Shown here in pieces: positions 60,291-61,021 of a stretch of DNA of 61,021 bases. The DNA lies in the IMG/VR virus record IMGVR_UViG_3300032309_000977, positions 1 through 61,021 of that record. One strand, given 5' to 3'. The notes under the pieces are model-generated. The model did not search any database, had not been told where the DNA came from, and saw nothing but the letters and a program-made list of their open reading frames with translations. Source of the DNA: a virus. A program made the position numbers and the translations under genes. How positions within the stretch are numbered: position 1 is the stretch's first letter; every line of letters begins with the position of its first letter.

Positions 60291-60625
60291 TATTTGGTTC
60301 AGACGCTGATAAGCAGCGAAGCATTATGAAGCGCTCTAAGAAACAAGAGCGACGCACAGCAGACCGCTACAAGGGAAGCCGTAATGCTGGCTCAGGCAGT
60401 GGATGGGTTCGTAAAAATGATGTACGAACACATGAATACCTTATTGAGAATAAGTTTACAGATAATAAGAAGTCGTATTCAATTAAATTTACAGACTTAA
60501 AGGAGTTGAACGAACGTGCAATATTGGAAGATCGCATTCCTGTCCTTCAGTTTGACTTGGGTGGCAATCGGTATATCATCCTTACTGAGGATGATTTTAT
60601 AATGATTTCGGAGCCACATGGCTGA
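60287..60625 (+). CDS. Holliday-junction-resolvase-like PD-(D/E)XK protein
   Basis: A 112-residue protein starting at GTG 60287 in a GTGA overlap. NAGSGSGWVRKNDVRTHEYL, then IENKFTDNKKSYSIKFTDL is the compact nuclease core: Asp in NDVRTHE and the E-x-K of IENK. The Ser/Lys-rich strand and the following IPVLQFDLGGNRYIIL complete it. Archaeal-type Hjc and phage resolvases have this size and motif order. It follows RecA, so resolution of recombination intermediates is a sensible role. Confidence 0.72.
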   Translation: MIFGSDADKQRSIMKRSKKQERRTADRYKGSRNAGSGSGWVRKNDVRTHEYLIENKFTDNKKSYSIKFTDLKELNERAILEDRIPVLQFDLGGNRYIILTEDDFIMISEPHG

Positions 60626-61021
60626 ACTAGGCGCAGTTGCTATGCAACAAGTAATTAAGACACAGGGTCGCTTAAAGCAACCTGTATATCAGTATGCTCT
60701 TGAGAACAACATCTTGTCGTCTGAAGAACGGGACACAGAGCACTTTCATCCAAGTGAGATTTGTAAGAAAGATTGGTGTCCTCGTTCAACTTGGTATAAA
60801 GCCAAAGGTTATACAGAAGATGTAACTTCCGTACCTCAGTTCACTACTTTAAACATTTTTCAAACAGGACATGACATTCATAACAAATGGCAACACTGGT
60901 TGATGATGGCTGGAGTGTTAGAAGAAGCCGAAGTTGCTATCTACGATGAAGAACATCACATCTTGGGTCATGCCGATGGAGTTGTAGCAGACGCTAAAGG
61001 TCGTGCTGTCCTAGAGATTAA
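60618..61021 (+). CDS. Cas4/RecB-like PD-(D/E)XK nuclease, 3'-truncated
   Basis: The frame starts at ATG 60618 (8-base overlap with the previous gene) and is cut by the window end. HFHPSEICKKDWCPRSTWYK near residue 45 has Cys as in Cas4/RecB-type nucleases; GHDIHNKWQHWL carries the H; and GHADGVVADAKGRAVLEI contains the Asp before a strand with the expected E-x-K. That is the order of the catalytic core H ... D ... E-x-K. It may degrade or process recombination DNA. Confidence 0.75.
   Translation, partial: MAELGAVAMQQVIKTQGRLKQPVYQYALENNILSSEERDTEHFHPSEICKKDWCPRSTWYKAKGYTEDVTSVPQFTTLNIFQTGHDIHNKWQHWLMMAGVLEEAEVAIYDEEHHILGHADGVVADAKGRAVLEI

Overview
This window is a continuous piece of a tailed double-stranded DNA phage genome. 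Every supported gene reads on the + strand, genes are packed with 1-35 base overlaps or very short gaps, and both ends cut through genes, so it is a fragment of a larger genome. The phage is a myovirus: it encodes a contractile sheath, tail tube, LysM baseplate protein, gpD-like hub, gp5-like spike, gp25/W wedge, gp6/J wedge and gpI-like protein. The major capsid protein looks like the N4-gp56 family. Several features suggest an actinobacterial, probably freshwater, host: start codons placed 5-6 bases after a TANNNT -10 box (leaderless-type starts), a secreted poly-Thr protein of a style common in Acidimicrobiia, and replication-region proteins that I recall from actinophages. The host call is inference. 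No integrase, repressor, tRNA or CRISPR array was seen.

Layout. (1) 1-3405: a 2OG-Fe(II) oxygenase, two look-alike proteins of unknown function, a YkgJ-like Cys cluster protein and a small membrane protein. (2) 3451-18180: a very large fibre and adhesin region with beta-rich fibres, three glycine-rich adhesins, an Mtd-N-like/collagen-like protein, Ig-like Cys-rich proteins with small partner genes, and a secreted Thr-rich protein. (3) 18201-25914: terminase large subunit, a VDTH-motif protein, small membrane proteins, an M15 endolysin, a metallophosphoesterase and an HslV/proteasome-like Ntn hydrolase. (4) 25953-34345: portal, scaffold, major capsid protein, then a second fibre/Ig cassette, then connector proteins. 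(5) 34422-47958: sheath, tube, tape-measure chaperones, a tape measure with two peptidoglycan-cleaving domains, and the baseplate. (6) 47959-61021: the replication module, with a winged-helix initiator, helicase loader, DnaB-like helicase, primase, SNF2-type helicase, ssDNA-binding-like protein, family A DNA polymerase, RecA, and two PD-(D/E)XK-type nucleases (the last cut off).

The strongest candidates for new biology are: a four-unit iteron array inside the initiator gene, followed by AT-rich DNA (a lambda-O-like origin layout); a phage HslV-like peptidase with an exposable N-terminal Thr beside the portal gene; an Ig-like Cys-rich appendage cassette present three times, one copy sitting inside the head genes; and a recurring leaderless start signature. 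Three small genes that are easily missed (7337-7510, 31698-31856, 37420-37569) were found by reading the gaps.
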